In this document: positions 15,909 through 27,458 of the stretch, one piece after another
Numbering within the stretch: position 1 is the first letter of the stretch
Layout of the letters: each line of letters opens with the position of its first letter
Assembly: GCF_900258505.1 (NCBI RefSeq)
Contig: NZ_LT984895.1
Location: forward strand, 1,594,261-1,658,260
DNA length: 64,000 nt
Direction: 5' to 3'
Source: Brachybacterium timonense
GTDB lineage: Bacteria > Actinomycetota > Actinomycetes > Actinomycetales > Dermabacteraceae
Translations under genes and position numbers: made by a program
Notes under the pieces: model-generated
Seen by the model: only the letters and a program-made list of their open reading frames with translations
What the model was told of the DNA's origin: nothing
The model's database searches: none

Positions 15909-16721
15909 ATGTCTCGCTGGATGCCGCACCCTGCCGTGGTCGGTGCGACGATGCTCGGTCTTGCACCTGTCGTCCTCGTGGTCACAGGAATCCACGCTTC
16001 AGCGCTCGGCCAGGACCCCGCTTGGGCATTCGACTGCAACGACACGACCTGCGTGGATCTGTGGCGCGAACCGCGAATGCACTATCGCATGATCGCTCTT
16101 GCCTGTTGTGGCGCAGTTCTGTCGGGTTGGATTGTCACGGGTCTTGATCTCAGCACGACGCAGACGGTTAGGGAGCGTCGCCACAGGTCCCGGCCGCGGG
16201 CACTCTCACTCTCCACGTGCCTTGTACTTCTGGGCGCGCCCATCTGCTCGGCCGTAGCCGGCAGCGTGCTCGCCGCGGCCTCGATCCCCATCGGCCTCGC
16301 CGGGGGAGTGGTGCCCGCACTTGCGGCAGGAATCATGGCGTGGAACTCACTTCGCGTCGAAGGGCACGCAAGCCGTGCCGCGTGGTACCTCGCGGGCGGT
16401 GAGCTTCTCCTGGGACTGATCGTGACGGTTTCGGTCGCAGCCATGACCTTTCCACTCCTCTTTATCGCGGCGGCCGTCGCTGGGTCGGTCCCGGGTGGAG
16501 TGGCGGTTGCCGGGGTTCATCTCGTCCTGTGCCGACAGGGCCCGGACGAGGCTGCAGGCATCGGCCCCTTTTGCGAAGACTCCTCTCCGCGTCCCTCTCG
16601 CTCTCGCATGGCCGACGTGATCTGCATGCTCGTACTCCTTGGGCTCTCCGTCTGGGCGGCGTGGCCTGTGCCCGCCCCTCCGGCGGACGCGTGGATGTAT
16701 GGTGCTGCGATACCCGGGTAA
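15909..16721 (+). CDS. Unknown multi-pass membrane protein
   Basis: 270 residues with about six hydrophobic segments, e.g. AVVGATMLGLAPVVLVVTGI, MIALACCGAVLSGWIVTGLD, STCLVLLGAPICSAVAGSVL, GGELLLGLIVTVSVAAMTFP and VICMLVLLGLSVWAAWPV. A short loop after the first segment carries two cysteines (FDCNDTTCVD), possibly a disulfide outside the cell. I do not recognise a family. Starts at 15843 or 15885, overlapping the PBP gene, are possible; 15909 directly follows the PBP stop. It lies downstream of the PBP gene in the same direction, so a role linked to that PBP is likely but unproven. Confidence 0.65.
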   Translation: MSRWMPHPAVVGATMLGLAPVVLVVTGIHASALGQDPAWAFDCNDTTCVDLWREPRMHYRMIALACCGAVLSGWIVTGLDLSTTQTVRERRHRSRPRALSLSTCLVLLGAPICSAVAGSVLAAASIPIGLAGGVVPALAAGIMAWNSLRVEGHASRAAWYLAGGELLLGLIVTVSVAAMTFPLLFIAAAVAGSVPGGVAVAGVHLVLCRQGPDEAAGIGPFCEDSSPRPSRSRMADVICMLVLLGLSVWAAWPVPAPPADAWMYGAAIPG

Positions 16722-17002
16722 TGCTGCGGAACGCGACTCGGCAGTCCGCGGGCGTCTCCTCTGCGCGTTCACCTTGCCTCCTCACACCACACGAGTTTCC
16801 GACGATCCTCGACCATCATCTGGCCGACATCGCCGGCCGTCGTGGGTCGGAGGTGCAGTACAGGTGCAGGGGTTGCGAGGCGGGCATCGAGCTTTCCGGC
16901 CGTCGGACTGTTCCAAATGACCTGTGTGCTCTCGCTGACGTGACGGGGCTCGCGTCGTCCCAGTCCTCGGCGGACGCGACTCCGGCCAGCCGGGAGGACT
17001 AG
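16721..17002 (+). CDS. Possible small protein crossing the island's right boundary
   Basis: A 93-codon frame starts at an ATG overlapping the membrane-protein stop (TAATG) and ends within the candidate pyr promoter. It contains a CxxC-like pair (QYRCRGCEAGIEL). Codon third positions are mostly G/C, but there is no ribosome site and no recognised domain. The frame runs through the right 16-bp repeat (16937-16952), so its last 17 codons or so would come from the flanking chromosome. It could be a translationally coupled small protein or chance. Confidence 0.25.
   Translation: MLRNATRQSAGVSSARSPCLLTPHEFPTILDHHLADIAGRRGSEVQYRCRGCEAGIELSGRRTVPNDLCALADVTGLASSQSSADATPASRED
16937..16952. repeat. Right copy of 16-bp direct repeat
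   Basis: Identical to 11807-11822 (GACGTGACGGGGCTCG), same orientation. The left arm of the nusB terminator stem is not repeated here, so this copy cannot form the hairpin by itself. Confidence 0.7.
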
Positions 17003-17005
17003 ACT
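17000..17005 (+). promoter_or_regulatory. Candidate -10 element of the pyr operon
   Basis: TAGACT fits TAnnnT. Initiation about seven bases downstream would give a leader of about 70 bases that starts at the 17012-17035 hairpin and contains the PyrR-binding loop. It lies outside the island's right repeat. Confidence 0.4.
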
Positions 17006-17011
17006 CGATCC

Positions 17012-17035
17012 CGATCGTGCTCCTCGGCACGATCG
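17012..17035 (+). promoter_or_regulatory. Stem-loop at the start of the pyr leader
   Basis: Perfect 9-bp stem CGATCGTGC / GCACGATCG with a 6-base loop. It is not followed by a T-run, so it is probably not a classical terminator; it may stabilise the 5' end or alternate with the PyrR loop. Confidence 0.5.
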
Positions 17036-17052
17036 TCCGAACCCTTTAACGA

Positions 17053-18640
<1,588 letters not shown>

Positions 18641-18644
<4 letters not shown>

Positions 18645-19954
18645 GCACCACCGACGACCTGCTGATCCGCGGCGCACATATATACGGCGAGAATCCCGTT
18701 GACCTGCTCGTGCGCGAGGGACACATCGCCGCTGTGAGCGCCGAGCGCCTGGGCGACGAGGAGATCGGGAAAGCCGAGATCATTCAGGCCGACGGGTGCG
18801 TGCTCCTGCCGGGCCTGGTCGACCTCCACACCCACCTGCGCGAGCCCGGCGGTGAAGAGGCGGAGACCATCGAGACCGGCACCCGTGCTGCAGCCCGCGG
18901 CGGCTTCACCGCCGTGCATGCCATGGCGAACACCACCCCGGTGGCTGACACCGCCGGCGTCGTCGAGCAAGTGCATGCCGCCGGTGCTGACGCCGGGTGG
19001 TGCGATGTGCGACCCGTCGGCGCCGTGACCGTGGGTCTGGGCGGCGAGCGCCTGGCCGAGCTGGACGCGATGGCGCGTTCACGTGCCCGTGTGCGCGTGT
19101 TCAGCGATGACGGCAAGTGCGTGCACGACCCTGTGCTCATGCGTCGCGCCCTCGAATACGTGAAAGTATTCGACGGGGTCGTTGCCCAGCATGCGCAGGA
19201 CCCGCGCCTGACCGAAGGCGCTCAGATGCACGAAGGCAGCGTTTCTGCAGATCTTGGACTGAGCGGCTGGCCGGCCGTCGCCGAAGAATCGGTCATCGCC
19301 CGCGACGTGCTGCTGGCCCACCACGTCGGCTCCCGTCTACACGTGTGCCATCTGTCCACCGCTGGCAGCGTGGACATCATCCGCTGGGCCAAGCAGCGAG
19401 GCATCGACGTGACCGCTGAAGTCACCCCCCACCATCTGCTGCTCACCGACGAGCTGGTGCGCGGCTACGACGCCCGCTTCAAGGTGAACCCGCCGCTGCG
19501 CACCGCCGCGGACGTGGAAGCCGTGCGCGAAGGCCTCGCCGACGGCACCATCGACATCGTCGCCACCGACCACGCACCGCATCCGCGTGATGCGAAGGAC
19601 TGCGAATGGGATCGCGCCGCCATGGGCATGACCGGGCTGGAGACTGCCCTCAGCATTGTGCAATCCACCATGGTCGACACCGGCCGCCTGAACTGGCGCG
19701 ACGTTGCCCGCGTGCTGTCCGAGACCCCTGCCCGCATCGGTCGGGACACCGACCACGGGCGTCCCCTCGCCGCGGGCGAACCGGCGAACCTCCTGCTGTG
19801 GGACCCCACTTCCAACAGCACCGTGGACCCTGCCACGCACGCCTCCCATAGCCGCAACTCGCCCTTCGCCGGCCGTGAGCTGCCCGGCGCGAACCGCCTC
19901 ACGGTGCTGCGCGGCCGCGTAACCGTGCGCGACGGGCAGCTGGTGGCGCACTGA
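18641..19954 (+). CDS. pyrC: Dihydroorotase
   Basis: Type I dihydroorotase (carbamoyl aspartate to dihydroorotate), 437 residues, amidohydrolase fold. The metal-binding motif [10 protein letters not shown], the histidines in [11 protein letters not shown] and the catalytic aspartate in [11 protein letters not shown] are present. The start overlaps pyrB by four bases. Confidence 0.97.
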
Positions 19955-19955
19955 C

Positions 19956-20456
19956 ATGGACCGCGTTATCCCTGTTCTCGTACTCATCGCACTGTTCCTG
20001 GGCGTGCTCGCCCTGATGCGGCTCGGCTGGCGGCGTCGCGCCGCCGCTCAGAGCCACCTGCCCGCCCCCGCACGGGATGAGGACCTCACCGCCCTGGACG
20101 GTGGCATCGACGTCGGCCCGTTCGACGCCGTGTACGTCAGCACAGTGCTCGCCGATCAGCCCCTCGAACGCGTCGTCGCCCACGGTCTCGGGGCCCGCGC
20201 CCGCGCCCGGCTCAGCCGAGGCACTCATGGCTCGTGGCGGATCCAGCGTGACGGCGCTGCGTCCTTCACCATCCCCGGCGATCAGGTGCTCGACCTCGCC
20301 AGCGCCTCCGGCATGGCGGGCAAAGCTGTGGGCGGCGCCGGACTGTTCGTCATCCGCTGGCACCACGGCCCCGACGCTACCCGTCTTGATACCGGCTTCC
20401 GCATGGCCCGCCGCGCCGACCACGACCTCCTGCTGACCCGGAAGGATCCCGCATGA
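19956..20456 (+). CDS. Membrane-anchored PH-like protein of the pyr operon
   Basis: 166-residue protein with one N-terminal transmembrane helix ([22 protein letters not shown]) followed by a basic stop-transfer and a soluble domain of about 130 residues facing the cytoplasm. It sits between pyrC and carA, the position of Mycobacterium Rv1382, annotated only as a membrane or export protein. The function is unknown; conservation of its place suggests a link to pyrimidine synthesis. The start is one base after the pyrC stop and the end overlaps carA. Confidence 0.85.
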   Translation: MDRVIPVLVLIALFLGVLALMRLGWRRRAAAQSHLPAPARDEDLTALDGGIDVGPFDAVYVSTVLADQPLERVVAHGLGARARARLSRGTHGSWRIQRDGAASFTIPGDQVLDLASASGMAGKAVGGAGLFVIRWHHGPDATRLDTGFRMARRADHDLLLTRKDPA

Positions 20457-21625
20457 CGCACTCATCGCTCCTGCCCGACCCCGCTGTGCTCGTCCTCGAG
20501 GACGGCACCATCGTGCGCGGCAGCGCCTACGGTGCCCGCGGCGCCCGCCTGGGTGAAGTCGTCTTCGCCACCGGGATGACCGGATACCAGGAGACCCTCA
20601 CCGACCCCTCCTACGCCGGACAGATCGTCGTGCAGACCGCCCCGCACATCGGCAACACCGGCGCCAACGCCGCCGACATGGAGTCCGCCCGCATTTGGGT
20701 TCGTGGCTACGCGGTGCGGGAAGCCAGCCGCATCGCCTCTTCCCACCGCAGTGAGCAGACCCTCGACGAGCTGCTTGAGACCCACGACGTCGTGGGCATC
20801 AGCGACATTGACACCCGCATGATCACCCGTATCCTGCGCGAGTACGGCTCGATGCGCGGGGGAGTGTTCTCCGGAAAAGCTCTCGAGGCCACCGACGCTG
20901 AACTGCTGACGCAGGTGCGTGAGGCACCCGCTATGAGCGGCGCCAGCTTCCTCGACGAGGTCACCATCGCTCAGCCCGTCGTCATCGAACCTGACGGAGA
21001 GCCGATCGGGAGCGTTGCCGCGCTCGACCTGGGCATCAAGGGAGCCACGCCCCGTCAGCTCGTACAGCGTGGACTGCGGGTGCACCTGCTGCCCGCCTCC
21101 ACCACGCTTGAAGAACTACTGGCGCTGCACCCTGACGCCGTCTTCTACTCCAATGGGCCGGGCGACCCGGCCACCGCCGACCATCAGGTGGCGGTGCTGC
21201 GCGGCGTGCTCGATGCGGGGCTGCCCTTCTTCGGGATCTGCTTCGGTAATCAGCTGCTCGGCCGCGCGCTCGGCTTTGGCACCTACAAGCTGCGTTTCGG
21301 CCACCGCGGTGTGAATCAACCGGTGATGGACCGTGAGACCGGCGCGGTGCAGATCACCGCCCAGAATCACGGCTTTGCTGTGGACGTCCCCCTGGACGGC
21401 GAGCATGTGGCACCCCACGCCGATGGCCGCTATGGACGCGTCGTCGTCTCCCACGTGGGGCTGAACGATGATGTGGTCGAAGGGATCCGCTGCCTGGACA
21501 TCCCGGCGTTCTCTGTCCAGTTCCACCCGGAAGCGGCGTCGGGCCCCCACGATGCCACTGACCTGTTCGACCGGTTCGTTGACATGATCGGCGCGCAGCG
21601 CGTTGCCGAGCAGAAGGAGTCCTGA
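20453..21625 (+). CDS. carA: Carbamoyl-phosphate synthase small subunit
   Basis: Glutamine amidotransferase subunit supplying ammonia to CarB for carbamoyl phosphate, used in both pyrimidine and arginine synthesis. 390 residues. The class I amidotransferase nucleophile lies in [16 protein letters not shown] (the common form is GICLGHQ, so F and N are slight variants), and the His-Glu pair in [14 protein letters not shown] is intact. The N-terminal domain ends in the AALDLGIKG region. Overlaps on both sides couple it to its neighbours. Confidence 0.97.
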   Translation: MTHSSLLPDPAVLVLEDGTIVRGSAYGARGARLGEVVFATGMTGYQETLTDPSYAGQIVVQTAPHIGNTGANAADMESARIWVRGYAVREASRIASSHRSEQTLDELLETHDVVGISDIDTRMITRILREYGSMRGGVFSGKALEATDAELLTQVREAPAMSGASFLDEVTIAQPVVIEPDGEPIGSVAALDLGIKGATPRQLVQRGLRVHLLPASTTLEELLALHPDAVFYSNGPGDPATADHQVAVLRGVLDAGLPFFGICFGNQLLGRALGFGTYKLRFGHRGVNQPVMDRETGAVQITAQNHGFAVDVPLDGEHVAPHADGRYGRVVVSHVGLNDDVVEGIRCLDIPAFSVQFHPEAASGPHDATDLFDRFVDMIGAQRVAEQKES

Positions 21626-24600
21626 TGCCCTGCCGCACCGACCTCTCATCCGTTCTGGTCATCGGCTCCGGCCCCATCGTCATCGGGCAAGCCGCCGAGT
21701 TCGACTACTCCGGCACGCAGGCCTGCCGCGTGCTGCGCGAGGAGGGCCTGCGCGTCATCCTCGTCAACTCCAACCCGGCCACGATCATGACTGACCCTGA
21801 GGTCGCCGACGTCACCTACATCGAGCCGATCGACCCGGACGTGATCCGTTCGATCATCGCCAAGGAGCGTCCCGACGCGATCCTGCCCACCCTCGGCGGG
21901 CAGACCGCGCTGAACGCCGCGATCGCCCTCCACGAGGCGGGCACGCTCGAGGAGTTCGGTGTCGAGATCATCGGCGCCAGCATCGACGCGATCCAGAAGG
22001 CAGAGGACCGGCAGCGCTTCAAGGAGGTCGTCGACGCCGTCGGTGGCGAATCCGCTCGCTCCCGCATATGCCACAGCATGGATGAATGCCTTGATGCCGC
22101 CGAGGAACTGGGCTACCCGATGGTGGTGCGCCCGAGCTTCACCATGGGCGGCCTGGGCTCCGGCATGGCCTACGACGAAGCCGACCTGCGCCGCATCGCC
22201 GGTGCCGGCCTGCACTACTCGCCCACCACGGAGGTGCTCCTCGAGGAGTCGATCCTGGGCTGGAAGGAGTTCGAGCTCGAGCTGATGCGCGACGGCAACG
22301 ACAACTGCGTCGTGATCTGCTCCATCGAGAACGTCGATCCTGTCGGCGTCCACACCGGTGATTCCGTGACGGTCGCTCCCGCCATGACCCTCACTGACAC
22401 GGAGCTGCAGCACCTGCGGGACCTCGGTATCGGCGTCATCCGCGAGGTGGGCGTTGATACCGGCGGATGCAACGTCCAGTTCGCTGTGCACCCCACCACC
22501 GGGCGGGTCGTCGTCATCGAAATGAACCCGCGTGTCTCTCGCTCCTCCGCGCTCGCCTCGAAAGCCACCGGCTTCCCGATCGCGAAGATCGCGGCGCGCG
22601 TTGCGATCGGCTACACGCTCGACGAGATCCGCAACGACATCACCGGCACAACCCCGGCGAGCTTCGAGCCCGCCCTCGACTACGTGGTGGTGAAGGTTCC
22701 CCGCTTCGCCTTCGAGAAGTTCCCCGCGGCTGACGCCACGCTCACCACCACCATGAAGTCCGTGGGCGAGGCGATGGCCATCGGCCGCTCCTTCACCGAA
22801 GCGCTCGGCAAGGCGCAGCGCTCCGTGGATGTGCCCGGTTCGCAGCCTCGCTACGACACACCGATCGCGGATGCGGTCGAGGTTGCCGGGCTGATCGAGT
22901 CCACCCGCGTGCCCACAGCGGAGCGGCTGGTCACCATCTCTCGTGTGCTGCGCGCCGCCGTCAGTGGCGTGGTGGATCTCGACGACACGGTTGACGCCCT
23001 GGTGGAGGCGACCTCCATGGACCGCTGGTTCCTGGACCAGCTCGTGCACGTTGAGCGGATCGCACACGCGATCAGTGAGGCAGACGTGCTCGATGTGCCG
23101 CTGCTTCGGCTCGCCAAGCGTAACGGGCTCTCCGATGATCAGATCGGCCAACTGCACGGCGTGCACGGCGACGTGATCAAAGGGGTGCGCGAAGCGCTCG
23201 GTCTGAACCCTGTCTACAAGACCGTCGACACCTGCGCAGGGGAGTTCGCCTCCCGTACCCCGTACCACTACTCCAGCTACGACCAGGAGACCGAGGTCCA
23301 GCCTCGTGAACGGCCCGCGGTCCTCATCCTGGGGTCCGGCCCCAACCGGATCGGGCAGGGCATTGAGTTCGACTACTCGTGCGTGCACGCCGCCATCGCG
23401 CTTGGCGTCGACGGGCCATTGGAGGAGCCGTACGAGACCGTGATGATCAACTGCAACCCGGAGACCGTTTCCACGGATTACGACGTTGCTGACCGCCTCT
23501 ACTTCGAACCGCTCACCTTCGAGGACGTGGTTGAGGTGTACGAGGCGGAAAAAGCCGCCGGGCCCGTGGCCGGCGTGATCGTCCAGCTCGGCGGCCAGAC
23601 TCCGCTGAAGCTCGCGCGTCGCCTCGAGCAGGCAGGACTGCCGATCATCGGCACGTCGCCCGCCGCGATCGATGCCGCAGAGGATCGCGGCCACTTCGGC
23701 TCCGTTCTCGCCGACGCCGACCTGCCCGCTCCGCCCTACGGCACGGCGTGGGCGCTTGCGGATGCGATCGAGACCGCTCGCGAGGTGGGGTACCCGGTGC
23801 TCGTGCGCCCCAGCTATGTGCTGGGCGGACGCGGCATGGAGATCGTCTACGACGAGGCCGGGCTGGTCGACTACGTCGCCCGTAACCTGCCCGAAGGCGG
23901 CCGCGCCGAGGCACCGATCCTGATCGACCGCTTCCTGGACACCGCCACCGAAATCGACGTCGACGCCCTGTACGACGGGGAGGACCTGTACGTCGGCGGC
24001 ATCATGGAGCACATCGAGGAGGCCGGCGTTCATTCCGGTGACTCCGCGTGCACGCTGCCGCCGATCGCGCTTGGTGACGCGGTGCTCGAGCAGATCGTCG
24101 CCTCCACGCGGTTGCTGGCGGACGGCGTCGGCGTACGGGGCTTGATCAACGTCCAGTACGCGCTGGCCCACGACGTGCTGTACGTACTGGAGGCGAATCC
24201 TCGGGCCTCCCGCACCGTCCCGTTCGTGGCGAAGGCCACGGGCGTCCCGCTCGCGCAGGCTGCTTCCCTTGTCATGGCTGGGCAGAGCATTGCGCAACTG
24301 CGCCGCAACGGCATTCTCCCGCCGGCAGGGGACTGCACCGATCTTCCCGACGGTGCCCCGATCGCGGTGAAGGAAGCTGTGTTGCCGTTCAAACGGTTCC
24401 GCACCGCCCAGGGCCGCGCCGTCGACTCCCTGCTCGGACCCGAGATGCGGTCGACCGGAGAGGTGATGGGGCTGGACTCCACCTTCCCGCTGGCCTTCGC
24501 CAAGTCGCAGCTCGCCATCAGCGGAGGGGGCCTGCCCACAGCCGGTTCCCTCTTCGTCTCGGTGGCAGACCGCGATAAGCGGGCCGTCGTGCTGCCTGTG

Positions 24601-24999
24601 GCCCGCCTGGCTGCGCTCGGATTCGAGATCCTCACCACGAGCGGAACCGGCCGGGTACTGCGCCGCTCCGGCATCCCGTGTCGGGTGCTGCGCAAGAAGT
24701 CGCAGGCAGGCGACGGCCCCACTGTGATCGACCTGATCGAGTCCGGAGATGTCTCCATCGTGCTGAACACGCCGTCGGGGTCCCGTGCGCGCGCCGATGG
24801 GTATGCGATCCGCGCCGCCGCCACATCCATGGACATCCCGATGATCACGACGCTGCAGGAATTCCAGGCCGCGGTTCAAGCCATCGAGGCGCTACCGGAG
24901 GAGCCGCTCGCGGTGCGCAGTCTGCAGGAGCACGCCGCGGATATGCGCTCTGCCCGAGCAGCGATCACGCAGGCCTGTGGTCAGGGCGGTGCTGCATGA
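21625..24999 (+). CDS. carB: Carbamoyl-phosphate synthase large subunit
   Basis: 1124 residues, slightly longer than the usual 1070-1110. Two homologous ATP-grasp halves are visible: the first begins [25 protein letters not shown] and the second, near residue 568, begins [24 protein letters not shown]. The C-terminal allosteric MGS-like domain ([19 protein letters not shown]... onward) would bind UMP or other effectors. The ATG shares a base with the carA stop. Conserved glutamates in [17 protein letters not shown] and [18 protein letters not shown] are present. Confidence 0.98.
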   Translation: MPCRTDLSSVLVIGSGPIVIGQAAEFDYSGTQACRVLREEGLRVILVNSNPATIMTDPEVADVTYIEPIDPDVIRSIIAKERPDAILPTLGGQTALNAAIALHEAGTLEEFGVEIIGASIDAIQKAEDRQRFKEVVDAVGGESARSRICHSMDECLDAAEELGYPMVVRPSFTMGGLGSGMAYDEADLRRIAGAGLHYSPTTEVLLEESILGWKEFELELMRDGNDNCVVICSIENVDPVGVHTGDSVTVAPAMTLTDTELQHLRDLGIGVIREVGVDTGGCNVQFAVHPTTGRVVVIEMNPRVSRSSALASKATGFPIAKIAARVAIGYTLDEIRNDITGTTPASFEPALDYVVVKVPRFAFEKFPAADATLTTTMKSVGEAMAIGRSFTEALGKAQRSVDVPGSQPRYDTPIADAVEVAGLIESTRVPTAERLVTISRVLRAAVSGVVDLDDTVDALVEATSMDRWFLDQLVHVERIAHAISEADVLDVPLLRLAKRNGLSDDQIGQLHGVHGDVIKGVREALGLNPVYKTVDTCAGEFASRTPYHYSSYDQETEVQPRERPAVLILGSGPNRIGQGIEFDYSCVHAAIALGVDGPLEEPYETVMINCNPETVSTDYDVADRLYFEPLTFEDVVEVYEAEKAAGPVAGVIVQLGGQTPLKLARRLEQAGLPIIGTSPAAIDAAEDRGHFGSVLADADLPAPPYGTAWALADAIETAREVGYPVLVRPSYVLGGRGMEIVYDEAGLVDYVARNLPEGGRAEAPILIDRFLDTATEIDVDALYDGEDLYVGGIMEHIEEAGVHSGDSACTLPPIALGDAVLEQIVASTRLLADGVGVRGLINVQYALAHDVLYVLEANPRASRTVPFVAKATGVPLAQAASLVMAGQSIAQLRRNGILPPAGDCTDLPDGAPIAVKEAVLPFKRFRTAQGRAVDSLLGPEMRSTGEVMGLDSTFPLAFAKSQLAISGGGLPTAGSLFVSVADRDKRAVVLPVARLAALGFEILTTSGTGRVLRRSGIPCRVLRKKSQAGDGPTVIDLIESGDVSIVLNTPSGSRARADGYAIRAAATSMDIPMITTLQEFQAAVQAIEALPEEPLAVRSLQEHAADMRSARAAITQACGQGGAA

Positions 25000-25859
25000 G
25001 CACAACAGCGCAATCAGCGATCCCAACGCGCTCTTTCGGTGCGCTTGTGCAGGAATCCGTGGCCGCACAGGGACGGATCGTCGCCGGCATCGATCCGCAT
25101 CCACCCCTGCTGGATGTCTGGGGCCTGCCGGATACCCCTCATGGCCTGCGCATCTTCGCCCGCACCATGCTCGAAGCAGCCACGGGTCGGTGCGCCGCGA
25201 TCAAGCCGCAGTCCGCCTTTTTCGAGCGACACGGGTCGCGAGGAACGGCCGTGTTGGAGGAGCTGCTGGCCGACGCTCGCGAACGCGGCGTACTCACGAT
25301 CCTCGACGTCAAACGGGGAGACATCGGCTCAACAATGGCCGCCTACGCCGATGCGCACCTGCGTCCGGGCGCACCACTGGAGGCCGACGCGATCACCCTG
25401 AGCCCCTTCCTTGGCACAGGGTCGCTAGAGCCGGCGCTCGACCTCGCGCTCGAACACGGCAAAGGGGCGTTCCTGCTGGCCCTCACCTCCAATCCCGACG
25501 GGCCGCAGGTCCAACACGCCCGCACCACGGGCGACACGCCGATAGCGCGCGTGATCGCACAGTTCGCTGAGGCTCACGGTCACAGCGCTGACGCCACCTG
25601 GGGGAGTGTCGGACTGGTGGTGGGTGCCACGGTCGGATCCGCCTTCCGGGAATTGGGTCTGGACCACGTGGCGCCGACGGTGCCTCTGCTCGCCCCTGGA
25701 TTCGGTGCACAGGGCGCGGGACCTGCACAGATGTCCGAAGTCTTCGGGTCTGCGTCGGCTCGCGTGCTGGTCAGCATCTCCCGGTCTCTGGCCGCGGCCG
25801 GGCCTGATCCCGAGGCCCTCAGCGAGCGCCTGATCGAGCTGCGAGCACAGCACCCCTGA
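24996..25859 (+). CDS. pyrF: Orotidine 5'-phosphate decarboxylase (long form)
   Basis: Final step to UMP. The 287-residue protein belongs to the longer PyrF type (family 2) seen in actinobacteria, with [12 protein letters not shown] near the N terminus and the catalytic [16 protein letters not shown] segment. It starts four bases inside carB and is the last gene of the pyr operon. The other step, dihydroorotate dehydrogenase (pyrD), and pyrE are not in this window. Confidence 0.96.
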   Translation: MSTTAQSAIPTRSFGALVQESVAAQGRIVAGIDPHPPLLDVWGLPDTPHGLRIFARTMLEAATGRCAAIKPQSAFFERHGSRGTAVLEELLADARERGVLTILDVKRGDIGSTMAAYADAHLRPGAPLEADAITLSPFLGTGSLEPALDLALEHGKGAFLLALTSNPDGPQVQHARTTGDTPIARVIAQFAEAHGHSADATWGSVGLVVGATVGSAFRELGLDHVAPTVPLLAPGFGAQGAGPAQMSEVFGSASARVLVSISRSLAAAGPDPEALSERLIELRAQHP

Positions 25860-25994
25860 GCCCCCTGACGGCAGCCCACCGGCAGGTTTTCTGCCCCGAA
25901 AGTGCTCCGTGCCACGCGATGGGGGTTACGCTCTACCCACACCGGGACCTGCGGGTCCCATGTCCACGAAGCAGAGAGAACAAGAGGTAACACC

Positions 25995-26321
25995 GTGGCT
26001 CTCCCTCCCCTTACTCCCGAGCAGCGCGCCGAGGCCCTCAAGAAGGCCGCTGAGGCTCGTCGTGAGCGCGCCGCCATCAAGGCTCGCCTGAAGGACTCCG
26101 CCGGTCGTCGCGGCGAGGAGATCGCAAAGGTCCTCAAGGAGGCCGAGACCAACGAGGTCGTCGGGCGTCTGCGCGTGGCCGCCCTCCTGGAGGCCCTGCC
26201 GGGCGTCGGCAAGGTGAAGGCTCAGCAGATCATGGAGGAGATCGGCATCTCGCCGTCTCGCAAGATCCGCGGCCTGGGCTCGCATCAGGCAGACAAGCTC
26301 GTCGCACACTTCTCGGAGTGA
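25995..26321 (+). CDS. mihF: Integration host factor, actinobacterial type
   Basis: 108-residue basic DNA-binding protein of the mIHF family, which shapes the nucleoid and supports phage integration. The C-terminal helix-two-turns-helix region ([32 protein letters not shown]) is typical; the N-terminal helix is rich in Arg/Lys/Ala. The GTG at 25995 was chosen because AAGAGG lies eight bases upstream and the sequence [22 protein letters not shown] matches the family start. gmk follows with a four-base overlap. Confidence 0.94.
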   Translation: MALPPLTPEQRAEALKKAAEARRERAAIKARLKDSAGRRGEEIAKVLKEAETNEVVGRLRVAALLEALPGVGKVKAQQIMEEIGISPSRKIRGLGSHQADKLVAHFSE

Positions 26322-26920
26322 CCTCTTCGAACATTGCCGGGGCCGGTGCCGCCAAGGCGCCGGCCCCGGTCACTGTGCTCGCCGGCCCCACCGCCGTGGG
26401 CAAGGGCACGGTCTCCGCCGCGATCCGTGAGCGCTATCCGCAGATCTGGTTGTCCGTCTCCGCCACCACGCGGCCGCCGCGACCCGGAGAGATCGATGGT
26501 GTGCACTATCGCTTCGTGAGCGAGGACGAGTTCACGCGCCTCGTCGAAGCCGATCGCATGCTCGAATGGGCCACCGTGCACGGCCGCCACCGCTATGGAA
26601 CCCCTCGCGGCCCGGTCGAGGACATGATCACGGCCGGTCGGCCGGTGCTGCTGGAGATCGACCTCGACGGCGCCCGGCAGGTGCGCCGCACTATGCCCGA
26701 AGCGCTCTTCGTCTTCCTTGCGCCGCCGGACTGGGACGCGCTCGTGGCGCGTCTCGTCGGCCGGGGTACAGAAGACGCCGAGGAGCGCGAGCGACGTCTG
26801 CGCACCGCCCGCGTTGAGCTCGCAGCCGAGCCCGAGTTCGATCGCACGATCGTCAACGACACCGTCGAGCAGGCCGCCGACGAGCTCGCCGCCCTCATGG
26901 GCGTGCGGGACCTCACCTGA
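26318..26920 (+). CDS. gmk: Guanylate kinase
   Basis: GMP + ATP to GDP + ADP. 200 residues with P-loop G23-PTAVGKGT31, the GMP-binding segments [19 protein letters not shown] and [15 protein letters not shown]. The GTG start overlaps the mihF stop (GTGA). The gene order mihF-gmk-rpoZ-coaBC-metK is conserved in actinobacteria. Confidence 0.97.
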   Translation: MTSSNIAGAGAAKAPAPVTVLAGPTAVGKGTVSAAIRERYPQIWLSVSATTRPPRPGEIDGVHYRFVSEDEFTRLVEADRMLEWATVHGRHRYGTPRGPVEDMITAGRPVLLEIDLDGARQVRRTMPEALFVFLAPPDWDALVARLVGRGTEDAEERERRLRTARVELAAEPEFDRTIVNDTVEQAADELAALMGVRDLT

Positions 26921-26962
26921 ACCGCAGCGCGCTGCCCCCTCGATATCGCTCCGTCAGGGGCG

Positions 26963-26968
26963 TATCCT
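26963..26968 (+). promoter_or_regulatory. Candidate -10 element of rpoZ
   Basis: TATCCT 35 bases before the rpoZ GTG, matching TAnnnT. No clear -35 is seen. Confidence 0.35.
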
Positions 26969-27003
26969 GAACAGTCGCATCCACCATCGTCGAAGGGACG
27001 TCC

Positions 27004-27372
27004 GTGTCCGGAACCGTCGCCCAGCCTGAGGGCACCACGACCCCGCCGATCGACCGCCTCCTCGAGAACGTCGATTCGAAGTACGCGCTCGTGCTGTACT
27101 CCGCGCAGCGTGCTCGTCAGATCAACGCCTACTACGCTCAGCTTTCCGAGGGACTGCTCGAGTTCGTGGGCCCGCTGGTCGACGTCGAGAACCAGGAGAA
27201 GCCGCTGTCGGTCGCGCTGCGCGAGATCGATGAGGGCCTGCTGGTGGCCCGCGACATCGACGAGGTCGAGGCTGCCGCCGCGCAGGAGGAGGAGCTGGCT
27301 GAGCCCGGCCCCGCCCCGCTCGAGCTCGGTGACGACGCCCCCGAGGCGCCGCCCGCTGATTTCTCGTACTGA
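27004..27372 (+). CDS. rpoZ: RNA polymerase omega subunit
   Basis: 122-residue omega subunit, which aids assembly of the beta-prime subunit. The core [31 protein letters not shown] is clear; the C-terminal 40 residues are an acidic, Ala/Pro-rich tail. The GTG follows GAAGGGA. Its product binds core polymerase in the cytoplasm. Confidence 0.95.
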   Translation: MSGTVAQPEGTTTPPIDRLLENVDSKYALVLYSAQRARQINAYYAQLSEGLLEFVGPLVDVENQEKPLSVALREIDEGLLVARDIDEVEAAAAQEEELAEPGPAPLELGDDAPEAPPADFSY

Positions 27373-27458
27373 CCCCTCCTGATTCCTCGCCGCGCACCCG
27401 CGAGTTGTTCGTGCCGATGAGTGTGCACCGGCGTCACTGACCACCCTTGGGAGGTGCC

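Larger units (their letters stand above)
11823..16952. mobile_element. Putative 5.1-kb accessory island between nusB and pyrR
   Basis: This segment contains a class-A-beta-lactamase-like gene, a LysR regulator gene, a MecA-like PBP gene and an unknown membrane protein gene. It interrupts the nusB-pyrR neighbourhood that is continuous in many actinobacteria, and is bracketed by identical 16-bp direct repeats. Removing it would leave one repeat copy, an intact nusB terminator and the intact pyr promoter. No integrase, transposase or convincing terminal inverted repeat is present, so how it moved is unknown. Its GC content looks similar to its neighbours, apart from the AT-richer LysR/PBP promoter region. 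Confidence 0.5.

Noticed and set aside
11823-16952. Integrase or transposase gene in the island
   Set aside because: All frames of adequate length were considered; none shows a tyrosine or serine recombinase or DDE motif.
21646-24879. 1077-codon open frame antisense to carB
   Set aside because: High-GC codon bias creates long antisense frames. The plus-strand protein is a complete CarB, and the antisense product has no recognisable domain.
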